DNA from: Vombatus ursinus
Lineage: Eukaryota; Chordata; Mammalia; Diprotodontia; Vombatidae
Direction: 5' to 3'
NCBI RefSeq assembly: GCF_900497805.2
Contig: NW_020954550.1
Span: 32,155,184-32,219,183 of the forward strand
Length of the DNA stretch: 64,000 nucleotides
The translations under genes and the position numbers were made by a program. Below are positions 22,066 to 34,004 of this stretch, piece by piece. The notes under the pieces were generated by a model. It was not told the DNA's origin, made no database searches, and saw only the letters and a program-made list of their open reading frames with translations. Positions within the stretch are counted from its first letter, which is position 1. Every line of letters starts with the position of its first letter.

Positions 22066-23009
22066 AACACACAAATTTCTTGCCTCTCTAAAGTTATATG
22101 AGACAAGAAAAGAACAAATAGCAAATCCAAACTAAAATTATATTTTCTTGGGATGAAAATGTTAAAAAAAATAAACCCACGTACATCTCAGAGACCAAAG
22201 AGAAATTATGCATAAACATTCTCTGCTGGAAAATTTATGGAGTAATAAAAATCAACAGTTATTTAATAGTAAAATTATTTCACCTTAATATAACACTTCA
22301 AATAATTATAATTTGAGCATAATGTCACTGTATGTGTTAACTTTTTTAAATAATGAATACATTTTAATTTTTATTTTATTTTTTTCTCACAGTAACAGGC
22401 AAAACATTTTAATTTTATCATGTAGAAATCTCTTGGCCACTTTATAACTTTTTAAGTTCTCTCATTGGCCATCTCAAATGGCCAACTAAACAACCTCAAG
22501 GAGCAGGACAACTATTATTATTCCCATTGGACAGATGAGGAAGCTAAGGCTTGAATGTCAAATGTCCAGTAAGGGGATAAAACATCGGCCACAACTCAGG
22601 CATCTCCTGAATCTTTTCAACATACTTTCTGCCTCATCACCCAGCTTCTCACTTCACGTAGGAGAATCAACACAATTGGTTGATTTTTTTTTTCTGTTGC
22701 AAAGATGCTCTTCTCTAACATGGAAGCTTAAAATGGCCTCTTTCTGGATCTTTTCCCAGCTCCACACCATCCCCTGATGCCCTCTCCTTTTGACATCCCT
22801 TTTATCCTTCTCTTATTAGACTCTGGCCCTGACACCCTGGGCTCTGATAGGGGAACTTTCCCTTTGTCTTCTTGGAAGTAGGTCTCCAAACCACTTCCCA
22901 GGTATGTCTAAACCACACCCCTATGCACATCCTCTCCTCCCCACTTCTAGCTCTCTTTGGTGTGTAATCTTCCCCTAGTAAAATGTAAGCTCCTAAAATG
23001 TATGTCCCC
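22066..23009. other. Unassigned AT-rich then C/T-rich sequence
   Basis: Holds a MIR scrap (22515-22565: GACAGATGAGGAAGC). The C/T-rich 22720-22990 part may be decayed L2 (GTAAAATGTAAGCTCC). No gene seen. Confidence 0.45.
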
Positions 23010-23185
23010 AAAGAAAAGATATGAGAAAACACTCCCATTATTTTGCAAAAATGTGAGGTCCACAGCTGTGGAACATTGCCTGTATCTTCATATTTTCTCA
23101 ATGTATCAATCAGTTTCATTAATTTTTCCCCATTATTCTTGTTTTTAAAAATATTCTTAGTTATATGAAATGGCTGAGGAGAGGA
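23010..23185 (+). repeat. L1-type 3' tail fragment
   Basis: GTGAGGTCCACAGCTGTGGA, ATATTTTCTCAATGTATCAA, TCAGTTTCATTAATTTTTCC parallel 13425-13505. Confidence 0.55.
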
Positions 23186-23189
23186 AGGA

Positions 23190-23345
23190 AAGGAAACAAG
23201 CATTTATTAAGTGCCTACTATATGCCAAGCACTTTGCTAAGTGCTTTACAGATATTATCTCATTTGATCCTCACAACAACCCTGCAAGATAGGTGATATT
23301 ATTGTCATCCATATGCACAAAGGAAAAAATCTAAGAACATGCCAG
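23190..23345 (-). repeat. MIR/Ther-1-type CORE-SINE fragment
   Basis: CATTTATTAAGTGCCTACTA, AGTGCTTTACAGATATTATC, TCATTTGATCCTCACAACAA. Confidence 0.85.
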
Positions 23346-23379
23346 AAATTTCACAGAATCTCAGTTGCATGTAGCCTTT

Positions 23380-23745
23380 TTTGTTGTTCAATCATTCTAG
23401 TCATGTTCAACTCTTTATGACCCCATTTGGGGTTTTCTTGGCAAAGATACTAGAGCAGTTTGCCATTTCCTTTTCCAGTTCCTTTTACTGATGTTGCTGT
23501 TCAGATGTTTCAGTCACGTTTGACTCTGTGATCCCATTTGGGGTTTTCTTAGCAAAGATACTAAAGGGATTTGCCATTTTCTTCTCCAGTTCATTTTACA
23601 GATGAGGAAACAGAGGCCAACAGGGTTAAGTGACTTGCCCAGGGTCACATAGCTAATAAATGTCTGAACCCACATTTGAACTCAGGAAGACAATTCTCCC
23701 TGACCTCAAGCCTGGCACTCTATCCACTGAGTGACTAACACCTCT
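23380..23745 (-). repeat. Two Mar1-type SINEs in tandem
   Basis: A truncated inverted copy (23380-23487) is followed directly by a full inverted copy (23490-23745). Both carry TTTGGGGTTTTCTTGGCAAA or its close variant. Confidence 0.88.
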
Positions 23746-23799
23746 GGTGTGTCAAAACAGCATCCCATGATGTCATTGATCTTCTTTGAAATGGACAAA

Positions 23800-24145
23800 C
23801 AACAACACTATTATCATCCCCACTTGCAGATGGGGAAACTGAGACAGAAAGAATTTAAGTGACTCTCCCAGTGTCATACAGTTAGCATCTGAGGTTACAT
23901 TTGAACTCAAGTCTTCCAAATTCCAGGGCCAGCATTCTATGAACTATACCACCTAACTGGAGGAGAGGGAAGAAATAATAGGAGGATATACTGGGACAAA
24001 TGTAAAAATCAAAAATATCAATAACATTTATTTTAGAAAAAAGAATTGCAAGCTCTTTTAAGACAAGGACTATCTTACTTGCTTGTTTTTGTGTCCACAG
24101 AGATAAGCACAGTGTCTGGCTCATAGTAAGTGCTTTTTCTTTTAT
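23800..24145. repeat. MIR (-) then L2 3' end (+)
   Basis: MIR: CAGATGGGGAAACTGAGACA, ACTCTCCCAGTGTCATACAG (23800-23960). L2: TAAGACAAGGACTATCTTAC, GCACAGTGTCTGGCTCATAG (24045-24140). Confidence 0.8.
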
Positions 24146-25229
24146 CCACCTGCTTTCTCTAAATGCAATGTACATATAATGGTCCATATATCATTCTAAA
24201 TGCATTCAAACCCTCCCACAGACTCAGGACAAGTTTTGGAAAAATTACTCAGCAAGCAAGCTGAGTAATTCTCAATGCTGCACTTCCTGTTAAGTGGTTG
24301 ATCTCCCCAAAGCATCTGAATGAGAGTTGACATTGAATTTGAGACAGCACCATCAATCAGTGCTATCCCTTGAGAATATAACCTGACTAAGACCAACTAA
24401 ATAAAATCAGAGTACTTGATGAGTTGATTTTGAATCCAAAGGGAAATAGCACATTAGCATTTTCTCTCATTTGGGCAATTTTGCTTTTATGCATTTGCCT
24501 GGGTAAAGAAAAGTGGCAAGTAGAGAGTTTTTTGTGTCCACAATAGCTACTCAAATAATGCCATGTTCCAACAGAGCAGCAAAAAAGAAAATGAAAAGAA
24601 TCAGCATAATAATATCCTATTCTCCAATTCACTTGATAGTTTCTACAAATCCATCACTTTGTTTCCTTTTACAAAGAAATATCAATCTTTCGGGGCAGGT
24701 GACAACTGTGTCCAGGTACATGAAGACAGCAGGCCTACAAGCTTGGCATTATTTCCTGGTTGTATAACCCCAGAGAAGAAAACAACAGTAAGTCTTTTCT
24801 CTTTCCAGAATCACATGAAGCTATTTAAACAGATGCTTCTCCAGACGTTATAGTACATGGACGTTGTTTGGCACATATTATCGATAATGTTACAGAACCA
24901 GAAGTAACGTAGTTTGTCAATGGTACCATGTTAGGTGACAAATGAACTTAAGAAATGCTCTCAGAAACATGAACATCCATTCATAAGAAATGCCCTCAGA
25001 ATCATGGACACACATTCTGGCTGGTGTGAGAGCTGCTGGAGAGTCAACGTACCATGAAGTCACCATGGGGAGGGGGTGGAATAAGAGAGAAATAAAGGAG
25101 ACAACTGAAAGCAAAAACGAAGGGATGCGAAAGCCTAACTTTACCTAGTTTACAACATGAACACACAGAAGTAGATCACAGTAGATTCACATATCTTAAG
25201 CTGAAAGGGATTTCAGACACCATGAATGA
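24146..25229. other. Unassigned, mostly unique sequence
   Basis: No repeat recognised over about 1.1 kb. Several overlapping frames of 65-96 codons exist on both strands without protein features. Parts (24200-24420, 24440-24720) look unique enough to test for conservation. Confidence 0.4.
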
Positions 25230-25465
25230 ATGAGTTTTGTTGTTGTTCAACTCTTCATGATCCCGTTTGGGGTTTTCTTGGCAAAGATACTGGAGTGGTT
25301 TGCCATTTTCTTCCCCAGTCCATTTTACAGATGAGGAAACTGAGGCAAACAGGGTTAAGTGAATTGCCTGGGATCATGCAGCTAGTAAGTGTCTGAGGAC
25401 AGATTTAAACTCAGGTCTTCCTGACTCCAGGCCCAGAACTCCAACCACTGTACCACTTAAATAAA
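25230..25465 (-). repeat. Mar1-type CORE-SINE
   Basis: TTGTTGTTCAACTCTTCATG, TTTGGGGTTTTCTTGGCAAA, GGGTTAAGTGAATTGCCTGG, CAACCACTGTACCACTT. Confidence 0.92.
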
Positions 25466-25469
25466 TGAG

Positions 25470-25620
25470 TTTAGAATGCATTAATTAAGCACTTACTATG
25501 TATCAAGCACTATGCTAAGTGCTAGGGATATTAAAAAAAATATATTGCTCTGAAAGAGCTTAAATTCTAATGGGAAGACAACATATATGGGGAGTAGTGA
25601 GCAGGGAGGAGTGTTTTTTT
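25470..25620 (-). repeat. L2 LINE fragment
   Basis: Inverted 3' end: TTAAGCACTTACTATGTATC, AAGCACTATGCTAAGTGCTA, AGCTTAAATTCTAATGGGAA. Confidence 0.8.
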
Positions 25621-26354
25621 CCAGAAAGTCACAGAGATGGCAAATGTAAAATAGAACATTGATTGATATGTTCTTTATAGGAATGGTAGTATTGATTTGG
25701 ATACTGTGACCAGAGGTGAAAAAGGAAGTGCAGAAATAGAACGGAATGAAGATGGTGAGAACAATGTGCCCTGCGCTGGGTTGGTCTATATATGGAGGGC
25801 TCTCAGCAAGCAGAAACTCAGGGCCAACAGACAAGCTTTGGAGGGCAGGTTCAGGTCTGAGGCAAAAGACAGAACAGAGGAAAATTTTCAAATTCAGAGA
25901 GTTCTGAGGTCTAAATTGAGCTAGATAGATGAGGAAACTGAGGCCCAGGGAAATAACGTTAGAGGCAGTATTCAAACCCAGGTCCTCTGACTAGTATTCT
26001 TTAAAGCCAATCACATGGTCAAGGAACAAGGTGGGGAGCATGAAGCAAAGGGAAAAGGAAAAATAAAGAGTGAAGACGAAATGACATTTAGAACTGCTAG
26101 TCAGCATCACCTTTTCTGAATATATATTCTGTTTGGATTTCAAAAACTCCTTGTTCTGAGGCTGTTTAGAACACCCTTGTAGACTATTCTCAGGGAACTA
26201 CCTTTAACACTTACTTAACTTATTAATGAATTTTAGCACAGCTGAAATAACCAACAACATGACAGCCACTCCTTACATGTCCCATTTCATATCACTGACT
26301 TTCTCCTTGTTCCCAGTGCAACAGGACAGAAACAACGTCAGTTTGAGTATAAAC
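25621..26354. other. Unassigned, with MIR scrap and unique AT-rich part
   Basis: 25925-26010 is an inverted MIR scrap (GAGGAAACTGAGGCCCAGGG). 26085-26330 is unique and could be conserved non-coding sequence. The 75-codon plus and 159-codon minus frames over 25496-25975 overlap L2/unique sequence and show no domain. Confidence 0.4.
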
Positions 26355-26567
26355 CAGTAGTGTCAAACTCAATTAGAAATGGGGATCACTAAAGGATTCC
26401 TGAAGGTGCACATTAACTTGGAAAGTGACATATAAACATCTTATATGTTTTGTTATATTTTTATTTATTTTTGGTGAATATTTCCCCAATTACATTTTAA
26501 TCTGTTTCAGGTTGGGATTGTGTGGGCCACGTGAAGCCTATTGGTTGCTGTGTGTTTGATTCCTCTG
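26355..26567. mobile_element. hAT-type MITE (about 213 bp)
   Basis: Left end CAGTAGTGTCAAACTC pairs with the right end GTGTTTGATTCCTCTG as an imperfect terminal inverted repeat. Flanks GTATAAAC (26347-26354) and GTCTAAAC (26568-26575) are a 7/8 target duplication. Interior ATTTCCCCAATTACATTTTA is typical of this marsupial hAT family as I recall it. No coding capacity. Confidence 0.82.
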
Positions 26568-26609
26568 GTCTAAACCATGTCTTGTGGGTATTAGAATGTC
26601 ATGACTAGA

Positions 26610-27045
26610 ACTGACTAGTTCTAGACTTGACAATATATCACAAAGACTTTACATTTTGACCAAGTGGGATTTATACCAGGAATGCAGGGATAGTTTAACA
26701 TAAGGAAAACTATTAATGTAATTGATTATATCAATAATAAAAGTTTAAAAATCATGATATCAAATCTGCATCAATAGATGCAGAAAAAGCTTTTGATAAA
26801 GTGCAACACTCATTTCTATTAAAAAACACTTGAAAGTATAGGTATAGATGGATTTTTCCTTAAATTGATAAAAAAAAGCATTTAAAGCTATCAGCAAGCA
26901 TTTTTTGTAATGGGGATAAGCTAGAAGCCTTCCCAGGAAGATCAGGTGTGAAACAAGGATGTTCCCTGTCACCAACAGTACTATTCCAATATTGTATTGG
27001 AAATCCCACCAAGAGCAATAAGAGAAGAAAAAGGTAACATATCAT
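26610..27045 (+). repeat. L1 LINE ORF2 fragment (reverse transcriptase)
   Basis: TGGGATTTATACCAGGAATG, GATGCAGAAAAAGCTTTTGA (the DAEKAFD motif) and GGTGTGAAACAAGGATGTTC (GVKQGCP motif). Both ends are cut and the frame is broken. Confidence 0.88.
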
Positions 27046-27339
27046 GTCTCCATTGACTTCTGAGATTCTATAATTCCTTAAAACTGTGCCTCTTGTGAAT
27101 AGGTTTGCAAAATATCATGATCCCTAGATGTGGAAGTCATATGATCCTGGAAAGGGATCTGCCCCTATTCTGGGTAATTCTGGCCTGAGGTAACTTAAAC
27201 ACACCTTCTTTTGCCCTTTTGCTTTGGGTTCCCAGATTTTGTAGGTGAATGAGGGGGACACTGAATTTTTTTAAATTTTTTATGCCCTTCCTTCTAACTT
27301 CCCAGCACCTCTCATCTTCATCTTCTATTCTGAACTCAT

Positions 27340-27670
27340 ATGGCTACACTGATGAGGGGTCAGACCCTCATCACCTCTTGTTTAGGCTATTATAAGAGCC
27401 TCTTACCTGCTCTTGATTCCTAATGTAGGCAGTGAGGTGGTACCTTGGATAAAGAGCAGGACTGAGAGTTAGGAAGACCTCACTTCAAATCCTGCCTCAT
27501 CTACTCCCTTGTCTGTTGGCTCAGAGTTTCTGCTTGCTGAGAGCCCTCCATGTGACTCTGGACAGGTCGCTTAACCTCAATGCTCCTCAACTTCCTCATC
27601 TGTAAAATGAAGATAATAGTAATACCTACCTCACAGGGTTATTGTGAGGATCAAATAAATATAGATAGAG

Positions 27671-27701
<31 letters not shown>

Positions 27702-27890
27702 TAGATGGATAGATAGATAGATGGAGATATGTGCACATGTAAATATATATGTATATTATGTATATATGCACATGTGTAAAGCACTTTGCAAGCCTTCAAG
27801 CATCACATAAATGCTATTATTTATCATTGTTGTTATCTAATATATCTTTCCACACAGTATCCAAAATGATACTCCTAAAGCACAGTCTGG
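27340..27890 (+). repeat. L2 fragment split by a MIR that carries a microsatellite
   Basis: L2 pieces: 27340-27425 (CCTCATCACCTCTTGTTTAG, GCTATTATAAGAGCCTCTTA) and 27840-27890 (CCAAAATGATACTCCTAAAG). Between is a plus-strand MIR (27426-27835; CTTCCTCATCTGTAAAATGA) which itself holds a (GATA)n/(ATGT)n run at 27657-27770. Confidence 0.75.
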
Positions 27891-28137
27891 GGGCACCTAG
27901 GTGGCTCAGTGGATACTACACCAGGCCTAGAGTCAGAAAGAAAAGACCTGAGTTCAAATCCAGCCTCAGACACTTTCAGCCTGGGCAAATCCCTTAACCC
28001 TGTTTGCCTCAGTTTCCTTATCTGTAAAATGAGGTGCAGAAGGAAATGGCAAAGCACTCCAATATCTTTGCCAAGAAAATCCTAAATGGGGTCACAAAGA
28101 CTCAGACGTGACAAAAAGACGACTCAACAACAATAAA
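27890..28137 (+). repeat. Mar1-type CORE-SINE
   Basis: GGGCACCTAGGTGGCTCAGT, CTGAGTTCAAATCCAGCCTC, GGAAATGGCAAAGCACTCCA, ending GACGACTCAACAACAAT. It sits at the end of the L2 piece above. Confidence 0.92.
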
Positions 28138-28894
28138 AATTTTAACATGTGAAGTTTCGTAAGTTTTTCAGGCATTCCAGGTCCTCATTAGGATTCTTCA
28201 TCCATTCATTTCCATTCACTTTTTCTTCTTATCTGTTCTTGGTGTGTTCTATACTCTTCTAGTTCTACTCTTCTCACTTTAATATAATCAGGATTTTTAA
28301 AATTAATCTACCACTGACCAAAAGTATTTTAACGTTCTTTATGCAAAAATTACAAATATTTTTATGCAAAAAGTTTTTTAAGTATCTCAAAAAGGGAACA
28401 ATGCAATGCAGTGAATAAAACTAAAATGAGCATAATCCAAGAGCCTTTTCTACTCCTCAGTCATCCCCTTCAATTATATCCAAAGTTCCATATAATTCTT
28501 TGGATTATAGCTACAAAATACACTAGAAGCATGTCTTCATTCTATAAATATTTGTTGAGTAAATATATCCAAAGCTGACTTTTTTTCCTTCCCTATTCAT
28601 CTAGAATAAAAAGGTAATCTAACATATATTCTTCACCTCCAGCATTACTGGGGAGACAGGCTACTGCTACTTTTATTAGCCTAGTATAACTAGATTTTGG
28701 GAAAGGATATTATTCATTCATTTTGAATTACTTCTTATAACATATAAACTGCAAGTAGTATTGCTGACTTTTTTTTCAACAAATACAGCAGAAATTACAC
28801 ATTGTCAGGAGTGTTATCTCCTTCAAAGTTGTCACTTTGGGGGGGGACTGTCCACTTTGGGGCTTGCTCCTGCTGTCTCTCAAAGCATTTTGTG
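28138..28894. other. Unassigned AT-rich sequence
   Basis: No recognised repeat or gene over about 750 bp. Confidence 0.5.
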
Positions 28895-29092
28895 AACTCC
28901 TCCTAAGCCCTCATGTCAATATTTTTGCTGCTCTCTTTTTTATGTTCTATGCCATATTTTGGTTATATATGTCTATGCCTTATCTTCACTCCTGAAATTT
29001 AAGCTTTATGAGGACAAAAGATATACATCTTATTTTACCTTTGTATTCCTTAGTTTCATGGAGTGGGCACTTAATAATTGTTTATTGTGGGC
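28895..29092 (+). repeat. L2 LINE 3' end
   Basis: TTTAAGCTTTATGAGGACAA, TTTGTATTCCTTAGTTTCAT, GTGGGCACTTAATAATTG. Diverged. Confidence 0.6.
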
Positions 29093-29598
29093 TCTATTCA
29101 GTTGAGGAGGCAAGGATGAAGCTCTTGGTGGGAAGAGAGGTCTCAGGCCTTTATCTGAGTGGGGCTGTGTGGCTTTGTTGCTTTGTCTCTGTTGTATATA
29201 TTCTTTCCTAATTTTAGATGGAAATTAGGAATGACTATGATTTTGTGAATTTTTAAAGACCAGGAGAGAGTTCCCAGAAATCTGGGACTGGAGTCCAAGC
29301 TGGGATTTGCCAGAAGCCAGGTGGTGATGAGCAAAATCCTGAGTGACCCACCTGGCCTAGTCCAGCAGTAGCAGAAAAGCAAACTTATTTATCCATTGGC
29401 TATGCCACATTTGGAAGTGAACTTGGTGGGGCAAATGCTACAGAGAAACTACTTTTAAGATTTAGCCTACTCTCTCCAGGGTGGGAAGTAGGACAGAGGA
29501 GAGTGTGCCTCCCAGGTACTGCTGGGAGAGGGAGAATGTTTGTACTTCTAGTCTTATTAGAAAGCTTTGAGGTAAATATCTCTTTGCAAAAGCTAATG
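29093..29598. other. Unassigned sequence
   Basis: Higher G/C than flanks; could be an old repeat I do not recognise. No gene seen. Confidence 0.45.
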
Positions 29599-29838
29599 GC
29601 GCAGCAAGGTGGCACAGTGGCTAGAGTGCCAGGCCTGAAGACTCATTTTCAAAGGTGGCCTCAGAAACTTACTATGTGACCCTGGGCAAGTCACTTAACC
29701 CTGTTTGCCTCAGTTTCTTCATCTGTAAAATGAGCTGGAGAAGCAAATGGCAAACCATTCCAGCATCTTTGCCAAACCCCAAATGGGGTAATGAAGAGTC
29801 AGACATGACTGAAAAATGACTGAACAACAAAAAGCTAA
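29599..29838 (+). repeat. Mar1-type CORE-SINE
   Basis: GCAAGGTGGCACAGTGGCTA, GACCCTGGGCAAGTCACTTA, CAAATGGCAAACCATTCCAG, ending GACTGAACAACAAAAAGC. Confidence 0.92.
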
Positions 29839-30540
29839 TTGATGTTAACTGGCTAAATGAAACTAGGGCACTAATCATTTGTGATTAATAGTGAGGAGGG
29901 CACCATTGAGTAGGGTCATGGGCTAATAACAATGGAGAAGAATAACTCCCCTTGCCCCTCAGAGGGAGAGATATAGCTGTACTTTGGAGAGACAATTCAC
30001 CACAACTACTTATTAACTACAGGAGAGTTAGCTGGATCATTAGGAAGAGGCTAGTAGACACTCGCCTCAGAGGATCCTAAAATAAAAGAGATTACCTATC
30101 AGTTGTGCAAAGACTGCCTGACCCAAACATTGACGCACAGACAGACATTTCAAATGAAGAAGACACTGCATACCACAACCCAACAGCTGTTTCCAGCAGG
30201 GGAAAAGGACTGAATCCAGAGACAACACTTCTTCTGCCTAGAGCTTCAGCCACAGAGCATGGTGGACTCTGCCAATCAAGCCTACCCCACCCTGTAATTG
30301 CTATGTAAGTCAAGACAAAGTACACATAAAGTAAACATCAAATAAATTTGACAGGGCTGGTGTGGGGGAATGAGTATAAACAAGTAGGAGGATCTAGAAA
30401 AGCCTCGCTAGAGATCCCAAGACTTGGAGGTAAGGAAGGGGAGCTCTCCAGGCTCAGGGGGCACATTCCAGGAGCAGCATGCATGAATACAACATAGTCC
30501 AGTGCCTACAAGTCTATTACAGGGGGTTTGAATTCCAGAA
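29839..30540. other. Unassigned sequence
   Basis: No recognised repeat apart from a possible L2 stretch near 30360-30500. Complementary frames at 30092-30325 have no known features. Confidence 0.4.
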
Positions 30541-31420
30541 ATGACCACAAGGGATTCACAGTCTGCCTTCTACCTCTCCAGTCTTTCACATTGTTCCCCT
30601 TTACATATTCTGTTTCCCTGGCATTGCTGGCCATATGAGACATTCCATCTCCCACTTTTATTCCTTTGTTCAAGTGATCTTTCACATCAAAATGGAATCC
30701 CTCCTCATTTATCTCATAGAATCCCTGCCTTTCCAATGAGAGAAATAATTATTTCGCTCTACCAATATTAAGACTTTTTTTCTATTTCCCCATTCAGAAA
30801 TAAACCCCTGTAGGTTAATATAGTCACTCTTTGAAGGACATTACTGACCTTGCCCCCAAATTTACCCCACTTAGACCATTTTATCCAGGTGAAAATGTTA
30901 CCCCACACAACTAGAAAAACCTTACAAAGAATCTAATCTAGATGAATTCTGGCCCACTGTGTTGGGCTTGGATTAGGGGTAGATCCTTTGTCTAGATTGC
31001 CCAAGGCTGGGGGTGGTCTGGGAGTAAGACTAACATGATCAAAGTCATATCCTCCAGCCCCTCATTAGAATAGGCCCACCTCTCATTATAATATTCATTC
31101 TCTCATTAATTGTTAACTAATCAGAGTTGATTGCTGTTTGTCCAGATTATCCACTCTTCCTAGGGTATATAAGAGTCAAGAGGTTCCCATGAGGCATCTT
31201 TGGTTTATGAGAGAAAACCAAATGATCATCCTTTTATTAATTATTTTCTAGCCATAATTGAGAAAATAATTAATTACCCCAAAATTATGTCTCTTGAACT
31301 TTTCATTTTTCACATCTCAAAGGTCAGCTCCAGAGCCACCTCCTACATTTCCTCATTCTTCCTCACCCCTCCAGTTAGCAACACTTTCTCCCCCTTAAGA
31401 TTCCTTTATATATCCCCAGT
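30541..31420 (+). repeat. L2 LINE fragment interrupted by a solo LTR
   Basis: The left part (30541-30736) and the right part (31315-31420; AAGGTCAGCTCCAGAGCCAC, CTCCTACATTTCC) are consecutive segments of one L2, so the LTR landed inside it. Confidence 0.65.
30737..31314 (+). mobile_element. Solo LTR of an endogenous retrovirus-like element (family unnamed), copy 1
   Basis: About 578 bp starting TGAGAG and ending CACA, aligned along its length with 42399-43011 (shared marks: CTCTCTGAAGGACAT-like block, CCCCTCATTAGAAT, TGATCATCCTTTTATTAATT). It has a TATA-like TATATAAG near 31166 and an A/T-rich 3' third. No internal retroviral coding region lies beside it and both flanks are one L2, so it is a solo LTR fossil. 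Old, judging by divergence from copy 2. Confidence 0.6.
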
Positions 31421-32392
31421 TTATAAATGGTCAAAGGATATGAACAGGCAGTTTTCAGAGGAAGAAATGAAAGCTATCTATAGTCATATGAAAAAAATGC
31501 TCTAAATCACTATTGATGAGAGAAAGGCAAATCAAAACAATTCTGAGGTACCACATCACACCTATCAGATTGGCTAACATGACAAAAAAGGAAAATGATA
31601 AATGTTGGAGAAGATGTGGGAAAATTGGAACACTAATGCATTGTTGGTGGAGTTGTGAATTGATCCAACCATTTTGGAAAGCAATTTGGAACTATACCCA
31701 AAGGGCAAGAAAAATGTGCATACCCTTTGACCCAGCAATACCACTTCTAGGTCCATATCCCAAAGAGATCATAAAAATGGGAAAAGGACCCACATATACA
31801 AAAATATTTATAGCAGTTCTTTTTGTGATGGCAAAGAATCAGAAATTGAGGGGATGCTGAACAAGTTATGGTATATGAATGTAATGGAATACTATTGTGC
31901 TATAAGAAATAATGAGCAAAAAAAAAAAAGAAATAATGAGCAGGCAGACTTCAGAAAAACCTGAAAAGACTTGGATGGACTGATGCTGAGTGAAGTGAGC
32001 AGAACCATGAGAACTTTGTACACAGTAACAGCCACGTTGTGTGATGACTAATTTTGATAAACTTAGCTCTTCTCAGCAATGCAAGGATCTAACGCAACTC
32101 CAAAAGACTCACGACAGAAAATGCTATCACATCCAGAGAAAGAACTTAGGATTCTGAATGCAGATGCAAGTATACTATTTGCTCTCCTTTTCCTTTGTTG
32201 TTTCATTTTATTTCTTCTTTCTCTTGGTTCCTCCCATTAGTTCTAATTCCTCTTTACATTATGACTAATATGAAAATATATTTAATATGAATATGTAAGT
32301 AGTGCCTATATTAGATTGCACACCATCTTGGGGAGGACAAAATTTAAAACTCAAAATCTTATGGAAGCGAATGTTAATTATTTAAAAAAATA
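31421..32392 (+). repeat. L1 LINE 3' part (ORF2 C-terminus and 3' UTR)
   Basis: TATAAATGGTCAAAGGATAT, GAACAGGCAGTTTTCAGAGG and GCATTGTTGGTGGAGTTGTG are the ORF2 C-terminal block; the 115-codon frame at 31513-31860 is this block. The 3' UTR follows (GTGAAGTGAGCAGAACCATG, TCAAAATCTTATGGAAGCGA). 5'-truncated. Confidence 0.93.
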
Positions 32393-32394
32393 TT

Positions 32395-32675
32395 CCTCTG
32401 TATAAGCTCCTTGTCAGTAGGGATTGTTTCAATCTTTGTCTTTGTATCTCCAGTGCCTAACATTGTGTACATAGTAGGTTGCTTAATAACTGCTCATTGA
32501 TTGGTTTATTACTTTGTATATACCTTTTATGTACTTATTGTGAATATATTGTTTGCCCTATTAGATGGGAAATATCTTGAGAGCAGGGATTATTTTGCTT
32601 GTGTCTTTGTATCTCCAGCAGACTTCCTTGCACACAGTAGGCACTTAATACACTTTTGTTGAATTGAATTGAACT
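32395..32675 (+). repeat. Two L2 3' ends in tandem
   Basis: First: AAGCTCCTTGTCAGTAGGGA, GTATCTCCAGTGCCTAACAT. Second: AATATCTTGAGAGCAGGGAT, GTATCTCCAGCAGACTTCCT. Each ends with a CACTTAATA-type terminus. Confidence 0.8.
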
Positions 32676-32795
32676 TCAGTCACTTCTATATTATTTTTGA
32701 AGAATTCAATTCTAATGAAAACATACAGCCAGTCATTTCATGGATTACTCTGCCAGGATAGATTGCAATTTCTTGCTACTGCCTCCTCTCATTTG

Positions 32796-32975
32796 AGGAG
32801 GAGGAGGAAGAAGAAAAGGAAGGGGAGGAGGAGGAACTAGAAGAGGAGGAGGAAGTAAAAGAGAAGAGGAGAAGCTGGAAGAGGAGGAGGAAGAAAAGGA
32901 TGAAGAGAAATTGGACGAGGAGCTGGAAGAGACGAAGAGAAGGAAGAGCTGGAAGAGAAGGAAAAGGAGGAGGAG
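32796..32975. repeat. Purine-rich GA tract (GAGGAGGAAGAAG-type)
   Basis: About 180 bases nearly all A or G on the plus strand. The opposite-strand frames (32776-33118) of Ser/Phe runs are its shadow. Confidence 0.95.
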
Positions 32976-33474
32976 ACATCTCTTTTACGGAAAAATAGCC
33001 ATGAGAAGTCCCAACTACAAGATTCTGACAGCAAACTCAGAGCTTGGTGATAAAATGAACAGAAATGTGTGGGAAAGAGCCCTTGTGGCAGTTCCAGTAG
33101 AAGAGGGCTGTGCTCCATATGAAATCATGAACACTTAAGAGAATGAATGCTTTTTATGGTCCATTGGCTTGAGGATCTGAACTTTATGAAAGTGTGGAGG
33201 AAAACATTTCCTTGTACACAAAATTCAAAGAAGTCTGAAATGCTGCCACAGTTTCTTCTAAGGAAAGAAAGTTCTAGCCTAGAGGTGCCTGTGTATTTCC
33301 TCTTTTTGTCACACATAAAAATCAAGCTTTACTGCCCTATGGTGACTATAGTCCTTGGCCCTAAATGTACTGTTCAATGTTATTACTTTTTCCTCTATGT
33401 CTCTGAGCTATCTCTTTACAACATCAAGGGCACCTTCTATTTTTAGGATTCCAGTGAACAAGTCTGTAGGACCA
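32976..33474. other. Unassigned sequence
   Basis: Overlapping frames on both strands (33125-33446) without recognisable features. No gene or repeat supported. Confidence 0.45.
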
Positions 33475-33665
33475 TAGGATTCAGAATCATAGAGATAGAA
33501 TTGGAAGGGAACTTAAGAGCTATCTAAGTCCAAACTCCACTTTTTGCAGATGGAAAACTGTAGCCTAGGGAGGCCACACAGGTGGTGAGTGTCAGATGTG
33601 GGCTTGGAACCCAAAACCTCTAACTCCAGACTCAGCATTCTTTCTACTATACCCTGCTACCTCCC
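33475..33665 (-). repeat. MIR SINE
   Basis: AGAATCATAGAGATAGAATT, GGAAGGGAACTTAAGAGC, GTGAGTGTCAGATGTGGGCT, CTACTATACCCTGCTACCTC. Confidence 0.75.
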
Positions 33666-34004
33666 ATTTTCATCTCCTCACACCTTTTATGATTTTATAA
33701 AATTTTACATCTCCATCAAGCTTTTCACTCTTTATTTTTCCTGTCTAAAGCTAAGTCTTCTCAATTGTAACGAGGATTGGCACAATGAGTGGGTGAAACA
33801 GTGTTGTAGCAGAGAATATTGGGGAATCTTAGTACAGAGTATATTGAAGTCTATTGGACTCTAGGTACAGTTGTTCCTGGAAAGACAACAAGCTTTCTCT
33901 CAGAGAATCACTGACACAAGCCTGTGAGGCAAAATCTAGGGGTATTGGCTGAGGAAATTATGTACCCCTGAAGAGGAAGTGCATGTTGTTGAATGATGGT
34001 ACTT

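Noticed and set aside
31513-31860. 115-codon plus-strand frame as a host gene
   Set aside because: It is the C-terminal part of L1 ORF2.
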